64,000 bases of DNA from Dipteronia dyeriana (lineage: Eukaryota; Streptophyta; Magnoliopsida; Sapindales; Sapindaceae). Shown one piece after another: positions 23,501 to 37,090 of this stretch (position 1 is the stretch's first letter; every line of letters begins with the position of its first letter). A program made the translations under genes and the position numbers. The stretch lies in the NCBI GenBank assembly GCA_032871835.1, contig CM065300.1, positions 70,133,192 to 70,197,191 on the forward strand, in the 5' to 3' direction. The notes below the pieces were generated by a model. The model was given only the letters and a program-made list of their open reading frames with translations, had not been told where the DNA came from and did not search any database.

Positions 23501-25003
23501 GTCTTTCACCAGAGTCTCCAAGGTATCTATGTATGAAAGGCAGAAGTACTGATGCTCATCTTGTTCTGGAGAAATTAGCTATAAGGAACCAGAGAAATCT
23601 CCCGTCTGGCATACTTGTTTCTGAAAAGATTGCTAGAATAGATGAAGAATTTGTTAATGCGGATCACACCCCTCTTCTCTTTTCAACTACAAACAAAACC
23701 TCAGAAGTCAAATCAGGCTTCTCATCATTTTCAATGCTTCTCTCATCAAGATTAATTAGAACTACCTTTCTGCTATGGGTTTTATTCTTTGGAAATTCAT
23801 TCTTATATTATGGGATTATATTGCTGACTTCAGAGTTAAGTAGTGGAAAAACCAAATGTGGCTCAACGCTCTTGCTTTTGGAAGATTCCCAGGATACAAG
23901 CCTCTACATTAATGTCTTTGTTACTAGCTTGGCAGGTAATGCATGTATGATGTTCACTATCTTGTACATGTCCTGAAAACTTGTTCATTACAGTGACCCT
24001 TTTTAAGTACTTTTGTTGCTGTTGGTTCACGTACAATTGATATAATGTTGTTTTCCAGAGCTTCCTGGGCTTCTTTTTTCTGCAGTAATCGTGGATAGAG
24101 TTGGTCGCAAAGTTTCCATGACGATTATGTCCATCTTGACTTTCATATTCCTTCTACCGCTGGTTATCATTGAGCCTGTTACTTTAACAACAGGATTATT
24201 ATTTGGAGCTCGAATGTTCGCTAATGGAACCTACACAGTTGCTAGTATTTATGCTCCAGAGGTTTCCCCTTGTCCTCTTTACAGTCTTTGAGAGAGAATC
24301 TTTTATTTCTTACACTTCAGAGCATCATTGCATGTTTGACTGCATTGACTTACAAATAAATCTCAAAATGTGAGTTTTTTTTTTTTTTTAGGATATACAG
24401 ACTGTATGGTGTTTCCATTTCTAGTTTCAAAATTTTTGTAAAAGATTAAAGCAGCTAACTTTCATGTATGTAATTCACTGGCACCATTAAACATTCAACA
24501 TCTTCAGTATTCCTATGTTAATCTTGGAAGGGCAATAAATCCAAATTTTGTGGCATTTGTAGCATCTGAAACAAGTCTACATCAAAACATTTAATACATT
24601 TGAGTGGTGGCAGATCTGTTAACGAATTCACGATTCTGAAGGCTAAATGTGCCATATGCTTCATTTTCTGTACTGCTCCATACGAACCACAAGGAACATT
24701 GATATGGTGAAATTTGTAGTTGATTTACTCGTCTCTGATTATGTAAAAATGACCCTTTTGTTATTGTAGGTATATCCAACTTCTATAAGGGCAACTGGTT
24801 CTGGGATTTCAAGTGCAGTGGGAAGAATTGGTGGGATGGTATGCCCTTTGGTAGCAGTTGGATTGGTGAGTGATTGTCATCAAGGAGCTGCCATCGTTCT
24901 CTTGGAGGTTGTAATTATCCTTTCAGTGATCTGTATACTTCTCTTTCCATTTGAAACCAAGGGACAGGAATTGACTGACACTCTTGTATCCGACTCAAAA
25001 TGA
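20567..25003 (+). CDS. OCT7: Organic cation/carnitine transporter 7-like (NiaP-type MFS transporter), copy 2
   Basis: Five coding exons: 20567-20841, 21254-21491, 23422-23935, 24059-24261, 24770-25003; they join in frame (phases 2,0,1,0) to 487 residues plus stop. Exons 2, 4 and 5 have exactly the lengths seen in copy 1 (238, 203, 234), and exons 1 and 3 differ by whole codons. Landmarks: [30 protein letters not shown] across the first splice, [66 protein letters not shown] 20567 is the first in-frame start, context ACAGAGATGG. The first intron begins with GC instead of GT (AAG then GCATGT, 20842); the GT-AG alternative would break the conserved GRRK motif. An AATAAA at 25047-25052 lies 44 bases after the stop. 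Same-strand tandem paralogue of the gene at 13191. Confidence 0.92.
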
Positions 25004-26636
25004 CTGGTTTCAGTTTCTGTCTTCACTTAGTAGTTAGTATTGTCTAAATAAAAGACATTTGATCGAAGTATTGTTACTTTCAACAATCAGGAAATCTTTA
25101 GTTTACCTTAGTTTTTTGGGGGGATTATATCATTAATGTCTAGTAACGACTGTTGTTTGTTGTATTTTCTTTTATTTATTTCCAATCACTAGCCTTATTT
25201 TTCTTCAAATCAACAAAGAAATGGTATCAGGTATTGTTGTTCTGGTCGACTGCTTGTATTTGTCATCATAGAACTATACTAATCATCCCACTACACTATT
25301 ATTATTATTAATTTTTTGACATTATTAATGAAGAGAAGCCAGTATTGAGTATTGGTGCCACCCACTCTTCAAGGTTCATTCCTCTTTAGTGAGATGTTTT
25401 ACATCAGCTGGAAAGCTTTAGTTTATGTTTATCAATTTTTTGTTCCTTGCATATCTAGTTTGTTGGACATAACTTGTGTTTTGAGTTAATTGAGATATGA
25501 TGGAACTTCAGTTAACTTGTGTGGGACATAAAATCGTGGTCACGGCTCACGCAGAGGCAAATTAAATTTTGGGGATGGCCATGGCAAGAAATTTCGTAGA
25601 ATAAATGTAAATAACAAAATAAATTGAGGTAAAATTAAAATAATTTAACTATTTAAGAAATAATAATAATAATAAGGGCTATGGCCTCTCCGTTTCATGG
25701 TCACATGCAGCTCTCTTTGCTCTCAAGGGTTTATTGGACCAAATGACGGTTGTTTTATAAGGTGAAAATGCAAGTCTGAAAACTTTTCGATCTAATCATG
25801 ATCAAAAAAGACTTTGAATTGATTTACTGTTTATATTTTTACATGGGCACATAATTGAGAATGAAAAAGATAAAAGCATACAGTATTGATGATTTTCAAA
25901 GGATTTCATATTCTTTCAGTTCAATGGATATTTTGATTTATGTTTTCAGTTAAAATATGAGTTCTGGATGTGGAGAAGTGAAAAAAAAAATAGTTGTTAA
26001 GAAAGAAAATTTTGAGGGGAACCGATTTGCAAATGAAAATCAAACTCCATGGGAGAAAAGTTAATAGCATAAAATTAACTTGAATATATATATATATATA
26101 TCCTTATACTCTAGATAAATATAAAGAAATTCAATATGGTATTGAACTAAAGAGAAAACTTTAAAATGGTTCAATGAATCTATTACAAAATGCACCACCG
26201 CAAAATTTCCTGCTTCGTTACATAATCAGCAAAGTCGAGATATACAAGTCAATTAAAAAGAACAAATAGATGTTATCACAAAGGTACACTTTCCACCACA
26301 TTACAAGGGATGAACAAGTAGTTATTAAGTTATGATTCTATCAACCCGGTAACTAAAATGAAACCTACAAGCAACTGTGATTTTGACTAACCTGGTGGGT
26401 GGTGGTTGGTGGTGTCAGTGTCGCTGCATTCTAATTCCTATTTTCTTTCTCAATAACTATGATTTAAACAAAGCTTTGCTGCCTTGGGCAGAATGAAAAA
26501 GGATTTAGTGTATTATCTATATATTTGATTATCATGGGGCAAAATGTTTAGGCATTCCCCTTGAGAACATCTCTGAAACGCCATGCGCTCATCAACAGTA
26601 TATCAATTTGCTCGTGATCTCTGCTCAGAATTCGTC
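25004..26636. other. Intergenic region between two convergent genes
   Basis: No gene seen. It holds the 3' end of the transporter and the 3' side of the minus-strand membrane-protein gene. A short TA run lies near 26083-26100. Confidence 0.6.
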
Positions 26637-29600
26637 TCAATTAATCTTTGGCTTCGGTCGTCTTGGTTTTAACACAAAATAGAGAATACCCAAAACCATC
26701 AAGAAAGCGGGAATTGTTGTCATATCAAACTCCACATCCACTTTCCTCTCCCTTGTGCAGTGAATTGGGTGCAGAAGGGCTATAGTTGTATTAACTTGAT
26801 CAGCAAACCTACATCAGAATGAAACTCCTAAATAAGCCAACTTTACATACCCGCTTGCAAGTCCACTGCTTACCAAATTTCCCACTCAACATCACCAACA
26901 TATCAACTTCTACCAGCACAACAAAATATTATTTTTAAATCATTGATTGTCATCTGATAAGCTCAACTTAGAGTTAAATCAGCCTTGCTTCCGAGTTTTC
27001 ATGTCGGTGAAAGGAACTCTATGTGATATATACCAATATTAACCCAACATTCACAACCACTAATTATAAAGAATTTTGGTAAAAAGTGCCTCTTACCCTT
27101 TAGTTGCATCCTCTACGATATATAGTAGTCGCAAAGCATCCGCATAACGCAATTCTCCAGTAACAGTTGAAATCTGAAAAAATAATGAGAGTATTATAAC
27201 CGTATTGCACAAATACTTGATGTGGACTTCTAATCCAAAAAAGAGCTAGGTAACAAAAAAGTGTACTCACTCTTCTCCACAAGCCAATAACATAGTTATA
27301 CTTGTTCACTAGCTCGCGCTCTTGAGACTGGAAGAGTTTAAAGGTTTTTTCAGCTAGTTTTTGTTAAGTATTGATCAATAGAAACCTCCATTCCAATAGC
27401 AACAATCAAATCACAAAGACAATCTCGATCTTCATATTAAATAACTCATTTAAAATCAGGAACAAAAATTTCAGCATTTTAACTTTACAAGTTCCAATGT
27501 GTTTCTGTAAATGAAATGTAGGCAAAAACATTTTTTCCCACCAGCAAAGGCATAATAGGCACATGCAGAAAGCAATATATTGAATCCTGATGGACCAAGA
27601 GTCTTAATAAGGACATGGATCACTCTTGAGCATGGTGCATGCTTGGTTGTCATTGTCAACATCTTACCAAGCAGTCAAGCACGTGTTAATGCATGTATAT
27701 TAGTATGTATATCTAGACCTGTATGGAGCTAACATAATTATATTTGTAATACATCTATAGATATATCTAATAGCTACCCGTCTTTATCTAGTCAGAGTGT
27801 CTTAATTTAAACAAAAATCAATGCAGTCTTGATCACTGATGTGAAGGTCTTGATCAACTTTCAAGACCTTTAAGATCCATCAAGACTTAAATAATTAATC
27901 TAACATTACTTATTTTATTAAATCAGGACTCTACCAACCTGGTAATTTTTATCTATGACTATATGTCTACTTTTAAACCATAATTATACTTGTTCATTAG
28001 CTCATGCTTCTGGGATTGAAAGAATGAAAGTTTTTCTCAATTGGTTTCTGTTAAGTCTCTCCATCTATAGAAACTTTGTAACAATGATCATTACAAACAT
28101 ACCACTATATGTAACTTCAATGCAATTCTTGATTGAGAAAACCATCAAAAACTAATGGCGGAAAGGCTACAGATATAAGCATTTGCAATCCAAGCGACAG
28201 TTTGGCTCATCCAGACAACTATATCCAATCCACTGTCTATCATCTCTGAGCATGGTGTGGCTTGCGACACTTCAAAATGTTTGACTACCCTAACATTAAC
28301 ATTCAACTAAAATCTAGTGAACGTGTTACTTTGCATATTTACCCTACAGTTCAAAGTTGTAAATGCATGCACGTAACCTAGATCATATTATATGTACATA
28401 TGTTCATGTGTGCAAGCATGTATATACAAATTATTCCAGTTATTCATTTTCCGCAAAGGATACTTGTACGCTCCGTGAGTAGAAGATGAATCGCTGAATT
28501 AACCAGTTGTATTGATTCTTCAAGAGTTGTGATGATGTAACTCCGAGCAATTGTATCAGACTGAAACTGTGATATGTGCCAGCCTTGAGAAGTAATGGAA
28601 AAGGGGTTGCAACCTGCTGACCATATCCAATCCTGCAAAAATCGTAAGCAACAGATAATAATTTAACTGTAGAGCATATTACTAAAAGAGGTTACTTAAT
28701 GTAATCTACTAGGGTCCATAAACAAGCCAAACCAAGTACGTGCATGCCCATGCACACTGCACACACATTCTCACAGTGAATTAAGTATGCATGAGAGAGA
28801 TGGTGAGAGGGACTAAAATAAAACCTTTTTTTTGTAGGAAAAAGAACTTTATTCAAAAATGAAGAAAATGAGTACTAAAGTGAACCAATGGTATACCAAA
28901 ACAACAAACTAAACAAAAATAAAAAATACAAGGAATTCAATCACAACCTTCCAATCCAACATATGAAAAATAGGGAATTGTCTCTAAAATCTTTCGAGGT
29001 AGATTCCCATAGTGAAGCTAAATAATAAGCTTTATCCCTTGAAAACCCGTCATTAGCTTCATAAAAAATTATTCTATCTCTCTCTAACCAAATAACCCAA
29101 AAAACAGAAAAAATGCCACAATACCGAAGAATCATAGCTTTCCTCTCCCAAAAGGTTTAAAGTCTTCCAAAAAGAAAGTGACAGACCAAGGGATAGCCCA
29201 CTTCAAACCCACCACTGAAAACAACTTACTCGTATCTTTATGGCCACCGGACAATAGAGAAAAAGGTGATTCAAATTTAGGACAAATGATTGAATGATTA
29301 ACAAAATTAAGACTTAAAATTTAAATGATTAATACATTAAAATGCCTACCGTATAGAATATAGAAACATTGACCATGAATAGATTGGTACAAGTTTTCCA
29401 CTACCAAACCAAAAGTACTATTATATAAAAGCATGTCAGAACCTTTTTTTGTCATGCATCTTTTTTTTTTGGGGGGGAGGGGGGGGGGGGGGGGGGGGGG
29501 GGATGGGGGGCAGGGCTGGTCTTTATATTAGTAAGTTGATTGTGGACTATTCATTTAACTGTTATGAATGATTTTCTACTCTTTTTTTGTTGCATCATTT

Positions 29601-30133
29601 ATCAGTTTTTAATTGAGGCGACCACCATGCCTCGCAAGGACAGAACCACCTCAAGCATTTTAAAACATTGATCGGAAGGATGTTGTTTTTGATTAAATTC
29701 GTTGTAATTTTTATTTTTAGTTAGTTTGTTATTTTGGGTGAATTGCCCCGGTTCATTTATGTACTTTCTTCATTTTTTAATAAAGCAATGTTCGAGTAAA
29801 TGCTAGGCGCTAGTCAGGTGGTGGCCCGGCACCTAGCGCCTAGGACGTGACAAGGCAGCACCTAGACAGAGCTGTGGCCGCCCTTAATTGGAGACGTGGG
29901 GAAGACAAGAGAGGAGGCTATTTTTTTTTTTTTGAAAAAGATGCCCAAAACAAAGTTGTTTTGGGCTTCTTTTTAAAATAAAAAGAAAATACCCTAGCTG
30001 CCGCTTGGCTATTTTTCACTCCGCCTAGTCAGCGACTAGCGCCCGGCCGCTTAGGAAGGCCGACTAAGCCTAGATCGTGACGGTCCTAACGCCCAGGCCG
30101 ATTTTTCTAGAATAAAGTTTGTGTTTCCTATAA

Positions 30134-30169
<36 letters not shown>

Positions 30170-33100
30170 TAAGCTCCGATAAAAAATATATCTGATAAGT
30201 TTGTGTAAAAACTTTAGCACAACAAAAAACAATTGATCCTTATAGCAAATCCGCCATGGTGTTTCAAAATCCAAATAGAAGTATAAAATAACAAAGATCA
30301 TCAATCAGACCAGACAAAAACTTGTCAAAGGGAAATGTTACATGATGTAGGGCTAACACTAGGAATAAAGACTAGATTGAGAAACAGATAGAATTAGGGA
30401 ATGGAAACAGAAAGGGGCAAAACACAGAAGAAATAGGGATTGGAAGCAGAAAAGGAGAGAAACACAGAAGAAGTAGAGAATGGAATCACAATAATCAATT
30501 CATTTCAATTCATCAAGTCTAATTACAATAGGCCCTACAAAAACTTGTCGAAGGGAAATGTTACATGATGTAGGACTAACACTAGGAATAGAGACTAGAT
30601 AGAAAAACAGATAGAATTTGGGAATGGAAACAGAAAGGGGCGAAACATAGGGATTGGAAGCAAAAGGGGGCGAAACACAGGAGAAGTAGAGATGGGAATC
30701 ACAATAATCAATTCATTTCAATTCATAAAGTCTAATTACAATGCTAAGAAGGGGTCTATTTATAGCTAACAAAAGGATAGCAACTGAATCCTGATAATGA
30801 TAAATAAAACCTGATAATGATAAATAAACCTAAATTTATCTCTGAATGAAATAATTTATTTTCAAGATAATAACTACTAACATTATCTAATAATGCCTAT
30901 CTAATTCCCCATCATTCTCCCGCACTAAAAAGAACTCGACTCATGTCGAGTCAAACGGGTTGCAACCAACGAACAAGAAAATACCACAGCTTGTTCCGTT
31001 TTGGGACAGCCAATTCATCAACCCAAGGTCCATTCGTCATAGATATGGAAAATGAGTAATTGTAGAGCCCATTGTTACATCTATTAATCCCAAGGTCCAT
31101 TCGTCATAGATATGGAAAATGAGTAATTGTAGAGCCCATTGTTACATCTATTAATCCTTTGTATATCGCCTTAGCAAGATGAATCGGTTTAATGACAACC
31201 ATGTTCACATTTTCATGAGTTTGAACCGCAAGTGAGGATGAGCGATTGGCCACTTGAACTTCATGGACATGACCACTTGGTCCATATACTTGTGAAGTGG
31301 GTTGTGATGGATGATCCACCGTATCCACGGCCACATGTACTTTACCATTATTTTCTCCCGTAATTAGGTCGTTTCTCTGCTTAAAATATTCGGAAAGGAT
31401 ATTTTGACATGCAACAATGAGTTCTTGTTGTTGTTTACGCTGGTGAGATAATGCTCATCTTGCCAGTATTGGATGTCCAGCTGACAACAACTATTATAAA
31501 TATTTCGACCTTGAAGAGAACCTTTCGCTAAAAAGGCACTCTGGTGGAACTGAAACTGGACAAAGGCTTGAACACAGGTTGATTTCTGAAATATTTTGAT
31601 CCTCTCCACAAACCCACAAGGAGAAAAAACTTGATGTAGCACTTCATTGGTAATAGGATAAAGCACATGATGGATTGTGAAGAGTAGAACTTGGTTCGAC
31701 TCATCAATGGTGTCGGCACGCCACTGGTTTGTTGAGGAATAATAGAAGGTAGAATGAGGTCCTTGCATGATCTGAATTTAAAAATCTGCCAATGTGGTTA
31801 ATTTAGAAAAAGTTCCTCCAATTTGCACAATTACAAAAACACCGCTGAAGTATGTGTAATTGCAAAAGGACCCAGCAAGTTTTGTAATTTGCACAACTAC
31901 TCGAAACAATTCCCACCAAACCCTTCAACTATCTAAATTTAGAGAGAGGGCCCCGGTTGAAATCAGTTAACCTTATAGAAGTCCGACCAGAAGGATCGAC
32001 AGCTGGCTTGGGACTAGCAGTGAGACCTCACGTGCCGACGATCGGAGGTGATGGCTGGCAGTGGTGGACAGCACTTTGAATCGTCGATCTGTAGAATCGG
32101 TGACCGACGAAGAAGGAAGAGTTGATGGCTGACGTTATGTGAATCTGATGGTTTCATCGATGAGGATCATGCACAGTTTCCGGCAACGGCGCATGGGTGG
32201 TGGTGCGTGAGCAGTGGTATGTGTAGGTGTTAACCGGAACAGTGGTTATTTGATGTTGAACTGTTTGGAACTGTGGCTGATTTTTTTTTATTATTATTTG
32301 GTGACAGTAGATGATTTTGAGTAGGTTGCGGAAGTGTTTATGGATACAAGTTCCTCTGATACCAAACTGATGTAGAACTAACACTAGGAATAGAGACTAG
32401 ATAGAGAATTTAGAGAGAAACAGATAGAATTAGGGATTGGAAACAGAAAGGGGAAAGTGGAGAAACACAGAAGAATTAGGGATTGGAAGCAGAAAGGGGA
32501 CAAACACAGAAGAAGTAGAGATTGGGAATCACAATAATCAATTCATCAAGTCTAATTACAATAGGCTCTGAATGAGCCTATTTATAGCTAACAAAAGGAT
32601 AACAACTGAATCCTGAAAATGATAAATAAAACATGATAATGATAAATAAACCTAAACTTATCTCTGAAGGAGATAATTTATTCTCAAGATAATAACTAAT
32701 AACATTATCTAATAATGCCAATCTAATTCCCCATCAGTTACACTAAACTATATTACCTCAAACTCAAGGTTTTCTAACATGTGATATTTCATCAATGATC
32801 AAACTAATGGCTACTATCACGGTGATATAAATACAATTTCAACTTAGATTCTTGAATACTAAAGTAGTTCTTACATGCTGAAATAGATAAACTCAAGCCT
32901 CAAAAAAGGCAAAAATGAAAGAAGGATCCTTTCACAATTTCAGGGAAAATTGATTTAAATGTCAAAACTGCTTGAAATTATATATTGCATTAAACTTTTG
33001 GCAGTTTTTCACCAGTAGGAGAAGAATACAGATTCCTATTTTCTACCTTTTACATATTAAAAGACCAAAACATACTTCTTCAAAGTCATCAAGTAAAACC

Positions 33101-36100
33101 ACCAAACACACTTAACTTTATATTCTAGACAAAGCATACCTCAATTGCAGTTTCATGGGCTTGACTGTAAACAAGATGAAGGGGAAGCAAACCAGCCAGA
33201 TGTACAGAAGCAGCAGCCAATGCAGCTTTTATGGGCTTTCTGAATGAAAAAGGAAAAAAGAATTTTATAAGTATAGTTATATTGACTAGGTACTTTTCTG
33301 AATAATTTCACCCAGACAATTTTGTTTGTCACCAACTTCTTTCTTTAATGTTTGTTAGTATCAGTTGTTGCCACAAAAGTAGAAATAATGCAAGTTAACA
33401 TAGCGAAAAGGAAGTCAAACACAGGCCCTACTCCCATTATTAATTGATCATCAAGTCCCAATCCACATAATAGATTGAATAAGCATGCGAGCTGCCTGTG
33501 CGCAGCCGAGTGAATTGAAATATATATTTCATAATTCATTTTTAAGTCACTATCATGAGCACCCCATATCAATATGTTTTGTCTATTTCCACAAAGGTTT
33601 GTGCCTAACTAGACTAAATTAGTAAATCCAAAGAATGAACCAACTGAAGCACCAATGCTTAATGTGCAAATTCTAACCGTAAATCCCATAAAAGCGATTG
33701 TCCGTTGCACTGCAGATGGCTTTCCCAAGATGATGACTCCGACTGGACAACAATAACCATGTCAAAAAGTGATTTGGCCTGATAATGCTTGTCAACTAGT
33801 AATGGTTCCCCATGAATAAACCAGAATATAGGAACTTCCAGGGTCGACCTGCTATGAGCATGTGCCCCTGTTTCATTTAAAGAAAACTTGTAACATTAAC
33901 TCCAGAAGGGTAAATTGATCCAAAAAAAAAAAAATAACTTCAGAAGGGCAAGAAAGCCCAAAACCTTAACATTATAAATAATGTTTGACAGATCACGATT
34001 TCAAGTCAATAAACAAATTTCTCATACATACCAAAGGAGAAAAAAAAGAGTAGAAACTGGAATGAAATTAAAAACAAAAAAAAAAAAGGTAGGAACTAGC
34101 ATCTCTTTACCACTAAAGAGTGCAGTTAGCATCAACTTACAACCGCATTTTGACTCAAATCAGTTTCTACTGTTGAGTCAAAATGCGACCTGGTAAGATG
34201 AATTTACAAGAGACTGTAACATATTTACAGTCTCTTATTCAGATTCAGGTCGCCTTATCCTGGTTTTTACTGGGATAAGTTATTAAGATGGCACCGGGCC
34301 TATTTATTTTGGGCATGGTGACAGATTCAGATTGACTTTGCCAGGTCTAACCCTAATGAACCTGCAACTTTAAATGCAAATGTATGTAGTAATTTCTACT
34401 GTTGTCTGCCACATACAAAGACTTCACCCAACTTGCACAAATCCAGAACAACAAACTCAGATACAAAGATTAATAAATAGTAAAAGAATTATTTACAAGA
34501 GACTGTAACAATATGTTAATCAATGCAAGAACCAGCACTTGATAATGATAAATTCTGAATGGTAGATAAAAGATAAGCAATTTAAAGTAGTAAATGACCT
34601 TTAAGGGAGCCATGATCATTCAACCTCTGCAATTGATTTTGGAGGATGGCGGAGTCAAGATAGGAACGAACAGTTTTCCTGTATGTTCCGTTAACAAGCA
34701 AAAGAGGGACAGCAGCTGCACGTCGTGCTACTGAAAAGGCCATTGCTAAAGCAGGATCCTCTGACAGCGTTAACCTATAGTTCTAATCATCATCAGTGGG
34801 CCTTAAACCATATATTAGTTGAAAGGAAAGACAAAAGTATCACCTATAATGGATATAACCAGCACTAAACAAATATTTAAAACTTATTGTTAATATGAAG
34901 AGATATATCATTAAAGTAACCATAAAGAAGATTAAAGACATAAAAGTGACATCTGAGCATACCCAGTGCCCAATACGCAGGCATTATTCATGAACATTAA
35001 ACAAAGTAACAAGACTGTTAGAATGCATACATGTGGTGACTAAACATAGGCTTCTGTGAAGGTAACAACAGAGAGGACAGCCCATCCATAAGAGCCTTGC
35101 GATCCACAGGCAATTGTTTGTCATGTCTAACTTTCTGCACCAATGAAAGCTTACAGATTACAACTTTTCAAAATTTTGAAAAAGGCTTAAACATCAAATA
35201 TACACCACGACATACCTCTTGGGTGATGAAAAACAACTGAAAGGATATTGTCTCATAATAATGAAATGCACCATCAGCTATTGAAGGCGATATGATATGT
35301 CTCATAGATCCCCACAGCGTAGCACCTAGATGTGCAAGAAAAGTATCCCGTGCAACTGTGTAATTTTGAAACTCCTGCATAGAAATCATGTGACCACCAC
35401 ATATACGATGTTCTAGTTAAAGCATGAGCGTAACTTGAACTGGGAAAATAACATATAATCCTCAACAGCAAGGTGGCATACCTCATGAGTATCAGTAAAT
35501 AAATTCCAGTTCTCCATTCTTTTCAAGGCCTCTATAGCCTTTGTCTTATGATTTTCATCATTTTCTTCACCTTCAAACGACTTGAGTTCGTTTTTCAAAT
35601 CTTGCATTCTCTCATCGAGCTCTGAAATTATAGTTATCAGATATCAGAACATATAACAAACTGCACAAAGAAAGAATCCTGCAGCACCATAAGCCTACAG
35701 AACAAACAGCACAAACATCATTTAGACTTCAATGAAATTGCATACTTCTTATACAATCTCTTAGTCTGACAACTGAAAGAGCAGATTTCATCTCTCGTAG
35801 ACATTATTCAACAATAAAATCAGATTATAATTTTGAGTTTGTACTATACATCTTAAACATCCATGCCAAAAGATCAAGAACAGACTTCACTATAACAGAT
35901 GAAGAGCATATTATAAGGTTTTAAACAAATTTGAAAATTTTCAGGTGCCCATAAAAGGCACACACTGGCTCGTGCCCTCCAGTAGTTGAGTACCTTCACA
36001 AAGAGCAAGCTTCACTTTTCTTCCCTTGCAGTGTTTGAAAGCAAAAAGCTCATAAATATCAATCTCTGCTAAAAGAATATCGATGGCCTGATGATCTTTC

Positions 36101-37052
36101 TGCAATTTTTAAATGCACAATCGATTACAACAGGGAATAACAGAACTTAATACATTGTTCCACATATGAGAAGCTAAATCATATAGCATTGATTAACACC
36201 TACACTCATATTGAAGTTAGTGCCTTTTTAGTCTAAAAGCAAAAGTATACTCATTAATATTTTTTAGAATTGTCATAACCTACAGATGACAAATCCCTAA
36301 ATATTTTAACCATACACAACCACAGAATAGATACATACAATGTCAACTACTTGTAACTCACAATCTTTATGCATTTTTTTTCGAGTACTATGCACACTAG
36401 AGTCAAATTCATGCAGACCACTAGAATCTTCCTACTTGCTTGGTTCTCAGTAGAACAAACCACAACATATTTGGTGAAAAGATAACTATTCTCTAGTAAA
36501 TTCATCTTAACATTTGGGGCAAAAAACATCATCTCCTTTGGGTAAACAATAAACTTTTTGGAATATATAAATTTTCATGTGTAAGATCCCTGATATAACT
36601 TGTGTGAGAAGTCTAGATTGACTGTATTATAGAGTCTTGATCGTCTATGTTGGAGTCTAGACGAGTCTCGATCATGTCATGACTCTAACAAATAAAATAT
36701 ATACAGTCCTTATCTAGTACGGGATCCCTTAAATAAGGTACATACATAAAGTCTAAGTCGTCCTGTTAGAGTCTTGACAAAATTTGTGCATGATAAAGAC
36801 TCATCTAAACTCTAACATGGTGATGAAGACTCTAATAAGGACGATCTAGACTTCTCAAGCATAAATTATTTTTGGGATTCAGTACTTGAAATATATATAT
36901 ACTCTCCGGTGCGTATTGAATTTAATAAAATCAGTACAAGACTTGTGCGCCACTAATTAAACATGGGTGAATATCGACCAAGTAGAAGTTGTGAATCTAA
37001 CGGTTGATAGCTGGGAAATTAATTTTATAATGTCCATAGCTGAGGAGAAAAT

Positions 37053-37090
<38 letters not shown>

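Larger units (their letters stand above)
30566..32736 (-). mobile_element. Non-autonomous LTR retroelement carrying a PTB-type RRM fragment
   Basis: Two LTRs, 32368-32736 (5' on the minus strand) and 30566-30914 (3'), both TGATG...CATCA, flank about 1.45 kb. Directly inside the 5' LTR the minus strand reads GTTTGGTATCAGAGGAAC; TGGTATCAGAG is the initiator-Met tRNA primer site of plant retroelements. The 3' LTR is preceded by AGTGCGGGAGAA, a polypurine tract. The six bases GTTACA stand immediately outside both ends (30560-30565 and 32737-32742). There is no RT, integrase or recognisable gag, so it depends on another element. The LTRs differ at many sites, so the insertion is not recent. It lies in intron 21 in the same orientation as the host gene. 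Confidence 0.85.
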
